Positions 27,521 through 35,723 of a stretch of DNA of 64,000 nt are shown one piece after another (within the stretch, counting starts at the first letter, position 1; each line of letters opens with the position of its first letter). This DNA is from Gammaproteobacteria bacterium HGW-Gammaproteobacteria-1 (GTDB lineage: Bacteria; Pseudomonadota; Gammaproteobacteria; Thiohalomonadales; Thiohalomonadaceae). The DNA is taken from the NCBI GenBank assembly GCA_002840095.1, contig PGZL01000008.1, positions 310,001 through 374,000 of the forward strand, given 5' to 3'. Made by a program: the position numbers and the translations under genes. The notes under the pieces are model-generated. The model had not been told where the DNA came from and made no database searches. It was given only the letters and a program-made list of their open reading frames with translations.

Positions 27521-28055
27521 TTAGGGCTTTTTTATGACTGAACAAGAAGAGGAATTCGTTCATTTCGTGTCTTGTCTCACTTGACTAAACAATGCGTGGA
27601 GATTGCTGAAACAAATTCAAACACAGTCAGGAAACCCGCTCATCGGGCCAGCCTTCCGTTTCGCACTTGTCGAGTACTGTAAGCCTTATAAGAAATCGCA
27701 CGGCATCAATAGGAAATTCAATCTTGATACATCGCTAATTCCCAAAGAGCATCTTCCACTGCATGATCGGATCATTAACTCTCGCGATCAAATTCATGCT
27801 CATTCTGATCTCACTGTCATGGACTCCAAACTCTTTGTCCACGAGTCTATGGGGCAACGATATACACCTATCCCGCAGAATAGGATCTATGGAACCGAAG
27901 AGCTCAAGAACCTACCTGAAATTCTTGCGCTTATAGAGGCAACGTTGGACGAAATGTACATTCGGGAGAAATTGCTTGAAAGCGAACTTGTGCCCTAATC
28001 ATACGCTTCACCCGACCAAAAACCGCTTTGCGGTTATCGTCGGGTGAGCTCAGCG
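27521..28055 (+). mobile_element. Integron-type gene cassette
   Basis: Starts G^TTAGGGC; ends with a palindromic attC-like region whose first bases GCCCTAA are the exact complement of TTAGGGC. Confidence 0.6.
27534..27998 (+). pseudogene. Cassette-encoded hypothetical protein (HEPN-like?) interrupted by in-frame TGA
   Basis: Same frame MTEQEEEFVHFVSCLT*LNNAWRLLKQIQTQSGNPLIGPAFRFALVEYC... with TGA at 27582-27584. Confidence 0.55.
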
Positions 28056-28061
28056 TTATGG
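27992..28061 (+). other. attC-like recombination site
   Basis: GCCCTAATCATACGCTTCACCCGACCAAAAACCGCTTTGCGGTTATCGTCGGGTGAGCTCAGCGTTATGG; nested arms ACGCT/AGCGT, TCACCCGAC/GTCGGGTGA, AACCGC/GCGGTT. Confidence 0.6.
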
Positions 28062-28068
28062 AATTACT

Positions 28069-28467
28069 ATGACAAAAATACTTATATTGATGTGTACTGT
28101 TCTTATAGTTTCAACACCTGCATACGCTGATGCTTGGCAAGAAGATCTGAGTTGCGGCAACGCCCAAATACATGTACAGATTTCAGAGCAGGAAAAGGGA
28201 ATTAACATCTGGGACGTCAAAGTCGAAGCTAAATCAAGATTTAGTAAAAAACCTGCCCTCTCGCTTTATTTTGAACAGGTATATTTTAATCATCGGTGTC
28301 AAAAAACTAAGTCCGGTAAAGATTATTACGTGTTTCAAGCCTATTGTTCAGGTTCCGCATGTCATGATAAGGACAGCTGGGGAATTATTGACGACAATGC
28401 AAAGCTCATTCTTTCTCCATACAAAAGCAACAGAAAATGGAAAGAAGAAATCTTGAACACTAATTAG
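28069..28467 (+). CDS. Hypothetical secreted protein, probable second cassette ORF
   Basis: Signal peptide MTKILILMCTVLIVSTPAYA; AT-rich; starts 13 nt after the attC-like cleavage point. Confidence 0.65.
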   Translation: MTKILILMCTVLIVSTPAYADAWQEDLSCGNAQIHVQISEQEKGINIWDVKVEAKSRFSKKPALSLYFEQVYFNHRCQKTKSGKDYYVFQAYCSGSACHDKDSWGIIDDNAKLILSPYKSNRKWKEEILNTN

Positions 28468-28526
28468 CCTTAGGGCCTCATAAGTCATGAGACCAGTGGG
28501 GTCAAGGTAATTTGATATCCAACAAA

Positions 28527-28742
28527 ATGGAAAAATCCAACGACAGGAAACTGCGCCAGTCCGTCGTGGACTTTGCGGTTTCCGCGGTTATATTGGCTGG
28601 CGCATTTCTCCAACTGCGGGAGCACATGCCAATGGTCGCCGGGTCAAGTTTGTCATTGTCGATAGTGATTGTGTCATCACTGGTTGCGGTGTTTGGGCTT
28701 TACCGAATTGTCGCGGGAGTACGCCTGCTTATGGTGCGATAG
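28527..28742 (+). CDS. Small membrane protein
   Basis: Two hydrophobic segments in 71 aa. Confidence 0.5.
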   Translation: MEKSNDRKLRQSVVDFAVSAVILAGAFLQLREHMPMVAGSSLSLSIVIVSSLVAVFGLYRIVAGVRLLMVR

Positions 28743-28792
28743 AACGGTAGGTGGGGCGAGGCATATGCCGCGGGTGAGTTGAGTGAATCAGA

Positions 28793-29080
28793 CTATTCGG
28801 ACGCTGCCTTGATGACGGCCTTGGGATTCTGGGCCACGATCTTGAGCAAAACCCGTGCGGTGCCGCGCGGTGTGCGCAAGCCCTGCTCCCAGTGCCGGAG
28901 GGTGCCCAGGGAGATGCCGAAGGTCGCGCAAAAGCGTTGCTGGCTCATGCCGGTTTTTTCCCGGATGGCTTTCACGTCCAAGGGCTCATGGCGATGTTCC
29001 GCCACGCCGGAGCGTTCGCCCTTGGCATGTGCAATGGCATCGTTCAAACCGTCAGAGATGTCAGTGTAGGCCTTGCTCAT
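28793..29080 (-). CDS. XRE/HigA-type antitoxin
   Basis: HTH MSQQRFCATFGISLGTLRHWEQGLRTPRGTARVLLKIVAQNPKAV. Confidence 0.85.
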   Translation of the reverse strand: MSKAYTDISDGLNDAIAHAKGERSGVAEHRHEPLDVKAIREKTGMSQQRFCATFGISLGTLRHWEQGLRTPRGTARVLLKIVAQNPKAVIKAASE

Positions 29081-29414
29081 TTCTTTGTTTCCAGTATTCC
29101 ACCAAATCCTTGACCGTTTTGGCGAGCATGTTGCGTTCCTCCGCGGAGATGTTCGCCTTTTCATTTTTGCCAAATGCGGCCAGCAGATAGAGCGGCATGT
29201 CGGCGTTGTAGACAAAGTAGATCACGCGTATGCCGCCGCTTTTACCTCCGCCCTGGCGGCCCCAGCGTAACTTCCTGATTCCGCCTGTGCCTTGGAGCAA
29301 CACGCCGGCGTTGGGGTGTTCGGCGAGATAAGCGATCAGGTCAGCGCGTTCCTCCTCCGTGAGCAACGAACTGATCTTCCTTTGGAAAGGCGCTGTTTCC
29401 GCCACCGTGATCAT
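29061..29414 (-). CDS. RelE/HigB-type toxin
   Basis: GGIRKLRWGRQGGGKSGGIRVIYFVYNADMPLYLLAAFGKNEK; overlaps antitoxin start. Confidence 0.85.
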   Translation of the reverse strand: MITVAETAPFQRKISSLLTEEERADLIAYLAEHPNAGVLLQGTGGIRKLRWGRQGGGKSGGIRVIYFVYNADMPLYLLAAFGKNEKANISAEERNMLAKTVKDLVEYWKQRNEQGLH

Positions 29415-29426
29415 GCTCTAAAGCAT

Positions 29427-29443
29427 ATACTCCATTGGAGTAT
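29427..29443. promoter_or_regulatory. Palindromic operator upstream of toxin-antitoxin operon
   Basis: ATACTCCA-T-TGGAGTAT perfect dyad just upstream of the toxin start. Confidence 0.6.
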
Positions 29444-29472
29444 GGTGCAACCCTGGTTCTGATCTAAGCGGT

Positions 29473-29547
29473 GTAGGGTGGATAAGCGGAGCGCATCCAC
29501 CATTCATGGTGGCGATTCGGTGGATGCGCTCCGCTTATCCACCCTAC
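29473..29547. repeat. Long inverted repeat, family A copy 1
   Basis: GTAGGGTGGATAAGCGGAGCGCATCCACC ... GGTGGATGCGCTCCGCTTATCCACCCTAC. Confidence 0.9.
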
Positions 29548-29576
29548 GCACTGGTGACTGTGGCCAACGAGCTGAC

Positions 29577-30071
29577 CTAAATCTCCCCCGCATCCAAGTC
29601 CTCCAGCAGTTCCATCTTTACGTCCTCGAAGCGCACAACGCGCTTCCCCTTGTGATCTTTCATGAACTCCTCGGCTTCGTCCTTGCTGGTGAGGGGCACC
29701 AGTTCATGGCCCATGGGGCCGAGGGTGTCGGAGCCGACGACGTACCAGGCGTTGCGGGCGTCGATGCGGGTGAGGCCGTAGTATTCGGTGACACCGATGG
29801 CCTGGATGTCCTCGGCGCGATGGTCCGGTGCCCATTGCGGCATGTCGAGCAGGTATTTGAACAGGTCCTTGGCGCCGTCGAAATGGTGGGCGTGGCCGTC
29901 CTTGTAGAGCACGGTGGCAACCCATTCCGGATAGAGCGCGACGAACATGCCGCATACCGGGCAGGTATCCTTGGGGCCGGGTTTGGGAAGGTTCAGTTCG
30001 CCGCCGCTGGCGAGGCCGCTGGTCATGACCAGGAGCAGGGTGGCGGCGAGTTTTTGTTTGACGGTGTGCAT
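29577..30071 (-). CDS. NosL-family copper-binding protein
   Basis: Signal sequence; CPVCGMFVALYPEWVATVLYKDGHAHHFDGAKDLFKYLL. Confidence 0.85.
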   Translation of the reverse strand: MHTVKQKLAATLLLVMTSGLASGGELNLPKPGPKDTCPVCGMFVALYPEWVATVLYKDGHAHHFDGAKDLFKYLLDMPQWAPDHRAEDIQAIGVTEYYGLTRIDARNAWYVVGSDTLGPMGHELVPLTSKDEAEEFMKDHKGKRVVRFEDVKMELLEDLDAGEI

Positions 30072-30200
30072 GGTCTGATCTGCTGTCTAGTAGTGGTGTG
30101 GAACCTACGTGTTGCCGTGTTGGTTACGGGTACTTGATCCCCTCACCCCCCCCTCTCCCTGAGGGAGAGGGGGGGGAAGGAGGATGGTGCGTTGTGCGCC

Positions 30201-30824
30201 TTACATCTTGTGCTGCTGTTCCATCATCATCTTCTTGCGGCGCTCGGCGCGGCGCATGCGGATCATGATGGTGTCCTCGGCCATGTTGAGGTAGCTCTGG
30301 CGCAGGGCGGCGTCGAAGTTGCCCAGCTCACCGCCGTTCTCCTTTTGTGCCGCTTTGGCGGCGGCGGAGGAGGCGAAGGCCATCTTGCTGGTCTTGCTCA
30401 TGGTGCCGGGCAGCTTGGAGCCGATGAGGTAGGTGACCTTGTCGACGTTGACCAGCGGCTTGATCTTCTCGCTGGAGCCGAAGTCGGGTGCGTAGATGGC
30501 CTTGGGGCCGCGATCCAGGTTGATGGACAGGCTGAGGGCGGCGCAGTGCAGCGAGCAGGTGCCGTCGACCAGATCGTCTTCGTAGTGCACCAGATGGCGG
30601 CTGTGGTTCCACTTGGTGCGGTCCATGCCGCAGTAGGGGCATTTGGGATATTTGCTGAGCTCATTTTCCAACGGATTGGCGTCGGGTGCGGTCTTGGGAA
30701 TGAACTGCATCGGCGTGCCGTCGCTGTTGGGCATGGCGTCGGCGGTGCGGGTGAAGGTGAGGCCGGCCAGGGTGCCGATGCCCAGTGCCTTGAGTACGTT
30801 TCTACGGGTCAGTTTGTCACTCAT
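30201..30824 (-). CDS. NosL-like protein with twin-arginine-type signal
   Basis: MSDKLTRRNVLKALGIGTLAG; CPYCGMDRTKWNHSRHLVHYEDDLVDGTCSLHCAAL. Confidence 0.8.
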   Translation of the reverse strand: MSDKLTRRNVLKALGIGTLAGLTFTRTADAMPNSDGTPMQFIPKTAPDANPLENELSKYPKCPYCGMDRTKWNHSRHLVHYEDDLVDGTCSLHCAALSLSINLDRGPKAIYAPDFGSSEKIKPLVNVDKVTYLIGSKLPGTMSKTSKMAFASSAAAKAAQKENGGELGNFDAALRQSYLNMAEDTIMIRMRRAERRKKMMMEQQHKM

Positions 30825-30870
30825 GCTTGCTCTCCTTGGTAGTGCTCACGTTGGTCCTGCAAAAAATCCC

Positions 30871-31536
30871 TCAATTGGCCAGGCCGCTCATGACCTGGTA
30901 GAAAACGGCGCCTTCATAGATGGTCCAGGCGCCAAGGACAATTACCGTTAAGCCCGCCAGCCGCTGCGCAATGCCGTGCGCGCGGCAGCCGATGTGAGCG
31001 CTAAGGGCGGTGACCGCGCCCATGGCGGGCAGGGTTCCCAGGCCGAAGCACAGCATCAGCAGCCCCGCCTGCACGGGATCGGCGGTGGCGGTGGCGCGTA
31101 TCGCCACCGAGAACACCAGGCTGCACGGCACCAGGCCGTTGATGATGCCGGCGCCGAACGGCGCAAGCCTTTGCCGCCACGGCGACCGTGCTTCGGGTAG
31201 CGCGTTGCAGCGGCGCGGCGCAAGCCGGGGCAACAGGCCGGCGATGCCGAGGCCGAGGGCAACGATCACCAGGCCGGCCACGATCAGCAGAAGGCCCTGC
31301 ACCTTGCCCAGCGCACCGACCTGCACCAGCACGCGCCCCAATGCCGCACCCATCGCACCGAGCAGCACGTACACGGCGATGCGGCTGCCGTGATAGCCGA
31401 GCAGGGGCAGCGGCCGGCGCCAGTTGTTCTGGTGCGCGGCAAAACCTCCGGCCAGGCCGCTGCACATGCCGAGGCAGTGACCGGCGCCGAGCAGTCCGGT
31501 CATGAAGGCCAGGGCATAGGTGAATTCGCCGCTCAT
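30871..31536 (-). CDS. DsbD_2/TauE-SafE-like integral membrane protein
   Basis: GAGHCLGMCSGLAGGF motif and multiple TM segments. Confidence 0.8.
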   Translation of the reverse strand: MSGEFTYALAFMTGLLGAGHCLGMCSGLAGGFAAHQNNWRRPLPLLGYHGSRIAVYVLLGAMGAALGRVLVQVGALGKVQGLLLIVAGLVIVALGLGIAGLLPRLAPRRCNALPEARSPWRQRLAPFGAGIINGLVPCSLVFSVAIRATATADPVQAGLLMLCFGLGTLPAMGAVTALSAHIGCRAHGIAQRLAGLTVIVLGAWTIYEGAVFYQVMSGLAN

Positions 31537-32027
31537 GGCTTGGCCAGCATCTCGCGCACGATGCGTTCGGTGACGTCGGGCGTGGATTCGCCGAGGATGC
31601 GCGCGTGCAGCTTGCCGTGGCGATCGACGAAGAAGGTAGTGGGCAGGCCCTGCACGCCGTAGTTGCGCGCCACCTCGCCCGAGACATCGAGCAGGGTTTC
31701 GTAGCTGATGCCCAGCTTGCGCACGAAGGCGCCGGCGGTGTCGGCGTCCTGGCGCACGTTCATCGCCAGGATGTTGAAGCCCTCGCCGTGCAGCTGCTGA
31801 TACACCGGTTCCAGCGCGATCATTTCGTCCTTGCAGAACGGACACCAGTCGGCCCAGAAACGGATCGCCACCACCTTGCCGCGGAAGTCGTCGGGGAAGG
31901 TGGCCGTGCCGCCTTCCAGGCGCGGCACGGTAAAGCCCGGCGCGGGAGAGCCGTTGGCCAGCTGCGGCGTATCGCTGCTGCACGCGGCGAGGAGAAGGAT
32001 CAGTACGAATGCGGTGAATGCTTTCAT
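31533..32027 (-). CDS. TlpA/ResA-family thioredoxin-like lipoprotein
   Basis: LLAACSS lipobox; FWADWCPFCKDEM; GLPTTFFVDRHG. Confidence 0.9.
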   Translation of the reverse strand: MKAFTAFVLILLLAACSSDTPQLANGSPAPGFTVPRLEGGTATFPDDFRGKVVAIRFWADWCPFCKDEMIALEPVYQQLHGEGFNILAMNVRQDADTAGAFVRKLGISYETLLDVSGEVARNYGVQGLPTTFFVDRHGKLHARILGESTPDVTERIVREMLAKP

Positions 32028-32070
32028 CGAAGACCTTCGTGCGATGTAAGAAGTGCGGATGCAGCCTCAT

Positions 32071-32151
32071 GTAGGATGGGTAGAGCGCAGCGAAACCCAT
32101 CGTCGTTGGCCAAATCCCATGATGGGTTTCGCTGCGCTCTACCCATCCTAC
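32071..32151. repeat. Long inverted repeat, family A copy 2
   Basis: GTAGGATGGGTAGAGCGCAGCGAAACCCATC ... GATGGGTTTCGCTGCGCTCTACCCATCCTAC. Confidence 0.9.
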
Positions 32152-32190
32152 GGAAACACCGGTAGGAACGAATCTGTTTGCGAATCGCGG

Positions 32191-33198
32191 TCACCACCAC
32201 GTCCCCGCCATGGTCAGGTTGGAGCGGACGATGGCGAAGGTGGCGACGGCGTAGAACAGCACGAAGCCCGCCAGGGCTATCATCGTGTAGCGCCGCGTGT
32301 CGGCGGCGACGGCTGTGCGCAGGCTTTCTATGTTGCGCCACGGCGCCAGGGCGCCAACGCCGAGGGCGAGAGCGGTGGCGGTGAACAGCGGGATGTAGAG
32401 CCAGTAGCCGATGTAGTCGTGGCCGCTTTTCAGGATGCAGAACGGGCAGTGATGATGCGGATGCTCGTACACGTACAGCGCGACGCAGGAGACGATGGCC
32501 ACCAGGGCGACAGGAAAGGCGATGGCGGCGCCGGCGGCGAACAGCGGTGCGGCGCGGCGGCGCCACAGGTAAATGCCGCCGCCGATCAACACCAGCGCGC
32601 CGCTGGTATACAGGGCGAGCATGGCATCGCGCGGCGTGACCGCCGACACCTCGGCCGCCACGCCCTGCGCATCGGGCGAGAACAGGCTGCCGCAGCAGGA
32701 GGTGATCACGTCCGGGTTGAGATTGAGGAAGTATTGCAATTGCACGAAGGCGGCCGTCGCCATCAACGGCAGCAGCACCAGCAGCAGGGCGTACTTGAGG
32801 CGGATCAGCGGATAGTCGTAGCCCTGGTTGTCGAGGCGGTTGAGCAGCAGCCACACGCTGCCGGCGAAGAACACGGCGATCTTGAGCAGCAGTGCCGGCC
32901 AGCCCCAGCCGTTGACGTTTAGCACGCCGGTGGCGCACATGGCGCCCACGAACTGGGTGTGCATGCTCTCGGCGTTGTAGACGAACAGCAGCAGCCCGAT
33001 CACCTCGGCGGCGATGGCGAAGGTGACCAGGGTGGAGATGAGGTAGGTACTGCGCTCCAGGCGCAGTTGCCGTTCGCTGCCGCTGTGGATGTCCCAGTGG
33101 CGCAGCACGCGCACCGCAAACACCGATGCCAACAACAACAATGCCGTCACTACCGCGGAGACGCCGATGAGGGCCAGGATGGCGGGACTGAGCAGCAT
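32191..33198 (-). CDS. Polytopic membrane protein with Cys/His motifs
   Basis: ~8-9 hydrophobic segments; ITSCCGSLF and YEHPHHHCPFCIL motifs. Confidence 0.75.
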   Translation of the reverse strand: MLLSPAILALIGVSAVVTALLLLASVFAVRVLRHWDIHSGSERQLRLERSTYLISTLVTFAIAAEVIGLLLFVYNAESMHTQFVGAMCATGVLNVNGWGWPALLLKIAVFFAGSVWLLLNRLDNQGYDYPLIRLKYALLLVLLPLMATAAFVQLQYFLNLNPDVITSCCGSLFSPDAQGVAAEVSAVTPRDAMLALYTSGALVLIGGGIYLWRRRAAPLFAAGAAIAFPVALVAIVSCVALYVYEHPHHHCPFCILKSGHDYIGYWLYIPLFTATALALGVGALAPWRNIESLRTAVAADTRRYTMIALAGFVLFYAVATFAIVRSNLTMAGTWW

Positions 33199-33199
33199 C

Positions 33200-33874
33200 T
33201 CAGCCTCCCTGCACCTGGCCGTCGCGCAGGGTGACGACGCGGTCCACGCAGGGCGCCTCGGATACCACCGGGTCGTGGCTGGTGAGGATGACGGTGCGGC
33301 CCGCGGCCTTCAGCTCGCCGATGATGGCCATGAATTCCTGCGACAGGCGGGTGTCGAGGTTGGCAGTGGGTTCGTCGGCGATGAGGATCTGCGGACTGTT
33401 GATCAGCGCGCGGCAGATGGCGGTGCGCTGCGCCTCGCCGCCGGACAGCCATTCCACCGGCGAGGCAGCCTTGCCGGCCATGCCGAACTGTTCCAGCAGT
33501 GCCGTGGCGCGCTGTACCAATTCAGGATGGCTCGGCGCCAGCGGATAGGCCGGCAGCATCACGTTGTCCAGTACGGTGAGCCCCGCGATCAGGTTGAAGC
33601 GCTGAAAGATGAAGCCGAAGGTCTCGCGGCGGATGCCGGTGAGGAAGCGTTCCGGCAGGCCGGAGAGATTGCGCTCACCGAGGAGGATGCGCCCGCTGGT
33701 AGGCCGCGACAGGCAGCCGATCATCGACAGCAGTGTGGTCTTGCCCGAGCCGCTCGGCCCGCGCAGCACGGTAACGCGGTTGTCCTCGATGTCGAGACTG
33801 ACGCCACGCACCGCCCAGAACTCGTTGGGCCGGCCCTGGTTGAAGGCCTTGCTGATGTCGTTGAGATTAATCAT
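33200..33874 (-). CDS. ABC transporter ATP-binding protein (LolD/MacB-like)
   Basis: GPSGSGKTTLL, LSGGEAQRTAICRA, ILIADEPTANLD. Confidence 0.9.
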   Translation of the reverse strand: MINLNDISKAFNQGRPNEFWAVRGVSLDIEDNRVTVLRGPSGSGKTTLLSMIGCLSRPTSGRILLGERNLSGLPERFLTGIRRETFGFIFQRFNLIAGLTVLDNVMLPAYPLAPSHPELVQRATALLEQFGMAGKAASPVEWLSGGEAQRTAICRALINSPQILIADEPTANLDTRLSQEFMAIIGELKAAGRTVILTSHDPVVSEAPCVDRVVTLRDGQVQGG

Positions 33875-33894
33875 CGCGATTCAAAGGCCAGGCC

Positions 33895-34013
33895 TGCCGC
33901 GGAGAGGCGCGGAGGATGAGAATGCATATATGGAGTGGAGGCTGCGTCTGGCGATGGCGCTATCCGATAGTGGACTTTGCACAGATATATCTCTGCGTCT
34001 CTGCGTCTCCGCG
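33895..34013. repeat. Dispersed inverted repeat, family C copy 5
   Basis: GCCGCGGAGAGGCGCGGAGG ... CTCTGCGTCTCTGCGTCTCCGCG. Confidence 0.6.
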
Positions 34014-34037
34014 ACAGAAGGTTTTCCAGGTTTTCCA

Positions 34038-35171
34038 TCATCGCATCACCGCGTCGGGGTCGGTGGTGGCGGCGCGCCAGATGGGCACCACGGTGGCCAC
34101 GGTGTAGGGGAATACGGTGAAGAAGAACAGTGTCGCCACCTGCAAGCCGTCGACGAAGGGCTGCGGGCGGAATTGCGGATAGAGCACGGCCCAGCCCTTG
34201 AGCACCGGCGCGAACAGCGCGGCGTCGGCGAAGAACACGTGCACGTAGGCGGCTAGATAGCCGAGCAGGAAGGCACCCAGGGACACCAGCGCGCCCTCCC
34301 AGAACTTCATGCGGATGACGTCGGCGGTCTCCCAGCCGATGGCCTTGAGGATGCCGATTTCGCGCTTCTCTTCCGCCGACAGGCCCGAGGCCTTGTCCCA
34401 GGCGAAGATGACGAAGGCCAGCAGGCTGCCGGTCAGCAGCACGAACACGATGCCCTGACGCCACTGGAACAGGGCGTCGTAGGTGCGCAGAATTTCCTCG
34501 CGCAGGATCGGGCGTGTGTCCGGCAGCAGCACGCTGAGTTTTTCCGCCACCTTGCGCACCTCGCGCGGGTTGCGCACCTCCAGCGCGATATCGGTGTACA
34601 TCCCTGTTTCGATGCCGAAGAAGGCGCGGAAGTCGGCCTCGTTCACCAGCAGCAGATCGGCGCTCACCAGTTCGGCGTCGGCGGCCAGCACCGCGGCGAC
34701 GCGGAAGGAGAAGGTGCTGCCGCCGCCGGACCGGAAGGAAAGGAAATCGCCGGGCCCCAGGCCGCGGGTGCGGGCGATGCCGGCACCGACGATCATCTCG
34801 CCGCCGGCGATCTCGCGAGTGCGCGGCACCATCAACGTGTAATTGGCCTGCACCGCCGGATCGTAGAAGTAGCCCCACAGCCGGCCGTACTTGGCCGCCA
34901 CGCCGCGCAGTGTGCCGATACGCTCCAGGTAGGCGGCGGGAATCAGGTCATGCCGTCCTGCCACCATGCGCTGCACCACCACTTCCGGCGCCTCCTGCAA
35001 CAGCAGTCCCGCCTCTTGCCGCAGCGCCTGGCTGAACAGCATCACCGAGGCGAGCAGGAACACGATCAGCGTGTAGACGCCGAGCAGGCCGAGATTCTTG
35101 CCCTTGCGCCGGCCGAGGGAGGCGAGGGTGAAGTCGATGAGATAGCGCTGGCGGCGGAGGAAGTGGCTCAT
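34038..35171 (-). CDS. FtsX-like ABC transporter permease
   Basis: TM segments; SAEEKREIGILKAIGWETADVIRMKFWEGALVSLGAF. Confidence 0.85.
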   Translation of the reverse strand: MSHFLRRQRYLIDFTLASLGRRKGKNLGLLGVYTLIVFLLASVMLFSQALRQEAGLLLQEAPEVVVQRMVAGRHDLIPAAYLERIGTLRGVAAKYGRLWGYFYDPAVQANYTLMVPRTREIAGGEMIVGAGIARTRGLGPGDFLSFRSGGGSTFSFRVAAVLAADAELVSADLLLVNEADFRAFFGIETGMYTDIALEVRNPREVRKVAEKLSVLLPDTRPILREEILRTYDALFQWRQGIVFVLLTGSLLAFVIFAWDKASGLSAEEKREIGILKAIGWETADVIRMKFWEGALVSLGAFLLGYLAAYVHVFFADAALFAPVLKGWAVLYPQFRPQPFVDGLQVATLFFFTVFPYTVATVVPIWRAATTDPDAVMR

Positions 35172-35494
35172 GGCCGCCTCAGGCGCTGCGGCGGCGGCAC
35201 CAGCGAGCCGCTGGGGAAGTGGTCCAGGGCCAGGGGATGATCCTGGAAGGCGGTGTGGCGGTCGGCCTGGCTCAGGTGGCGGGTGTAGCGCGCCTCGGTG
35301 AACAGGGCGAGGTCGGTCAGGCCCAGTTCCGCCACCAGCCCGCGCGGGCCGGCCAGGTCGGCGGCGTTGCCGCGCCGGGCGGCGTCCAGCACGGTGGCGG
35401 CAAACAGCAGCAGGCCCATGCCGAGCAGCAGGAGGGGGAGGGTGCCGGCGCGCCGGGGGCGCGGTGGTCTGGCGGTGGGGGATGAGCCTTGCAT
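35168..35494 (-). CDS. Small single-TM protein, first gene of NosL/ABC operon
   Basis: TLPLLLLGMGLLLFAATVL TM; stop overlaps permease start. Confidence 0.6.
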   Translation of the reverse strand: MQGSSPTARPPRPRRAGTLPLLLLGMGLLLFAATVLDAARRGNAADLAGPRGLVAELGLTDLALFTEARYTRHLSQADRHTAFQDHPLALDHFPSGSLVPPPQRLRRP

Positions 35495-35523
35495 GAAGGA
35501 TCGGCGATGTGGGCGTGAGAGGC

Positions 35524-35565
35524 AGTTTAGGCGCGGACGGACGGCGCGGCATTGACGGTTATCAA
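35524..35565 (-). promoter_or_regulatory. FNR-type class II promoter
   Basis: Minus strand TTGATAACCGTCAA (35552-35565) and TAAACT -10 (35524-35529); predicted start ~35517 puts the box centre at -41.5. Confidence 0.65.
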
Positions 35566-35723
35566 TGTGCCAGAGATAAATATTTAGTCAATACAATAGG
35601 TTGCGCCATTTGACGCAGGGGTGTTGCGTGGCTGCAACACTGAGGAGGATGCAGGAGAGAATCGTATTCGCGACCTTGCCGTGTAGAGGCAGACAATCGC
35701 GAATACGATTCGCTCCTACGGGG

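Noticed and set aside
27582-27584. TGA as selenocysteine codon
   Set aside because: No Cys-type catalytic context, no visible selenocysteine machinery or convincing SECIS; nonsense mutation is simpler
30138-30180. C/G-rich CCCCTCACCCCCCCC...GGGGGGGG stretch as G-quadruplex or gene control element
   Set aside because: Looks like a common simple inverted repeat (compare 26744-26780); no support for a specific function
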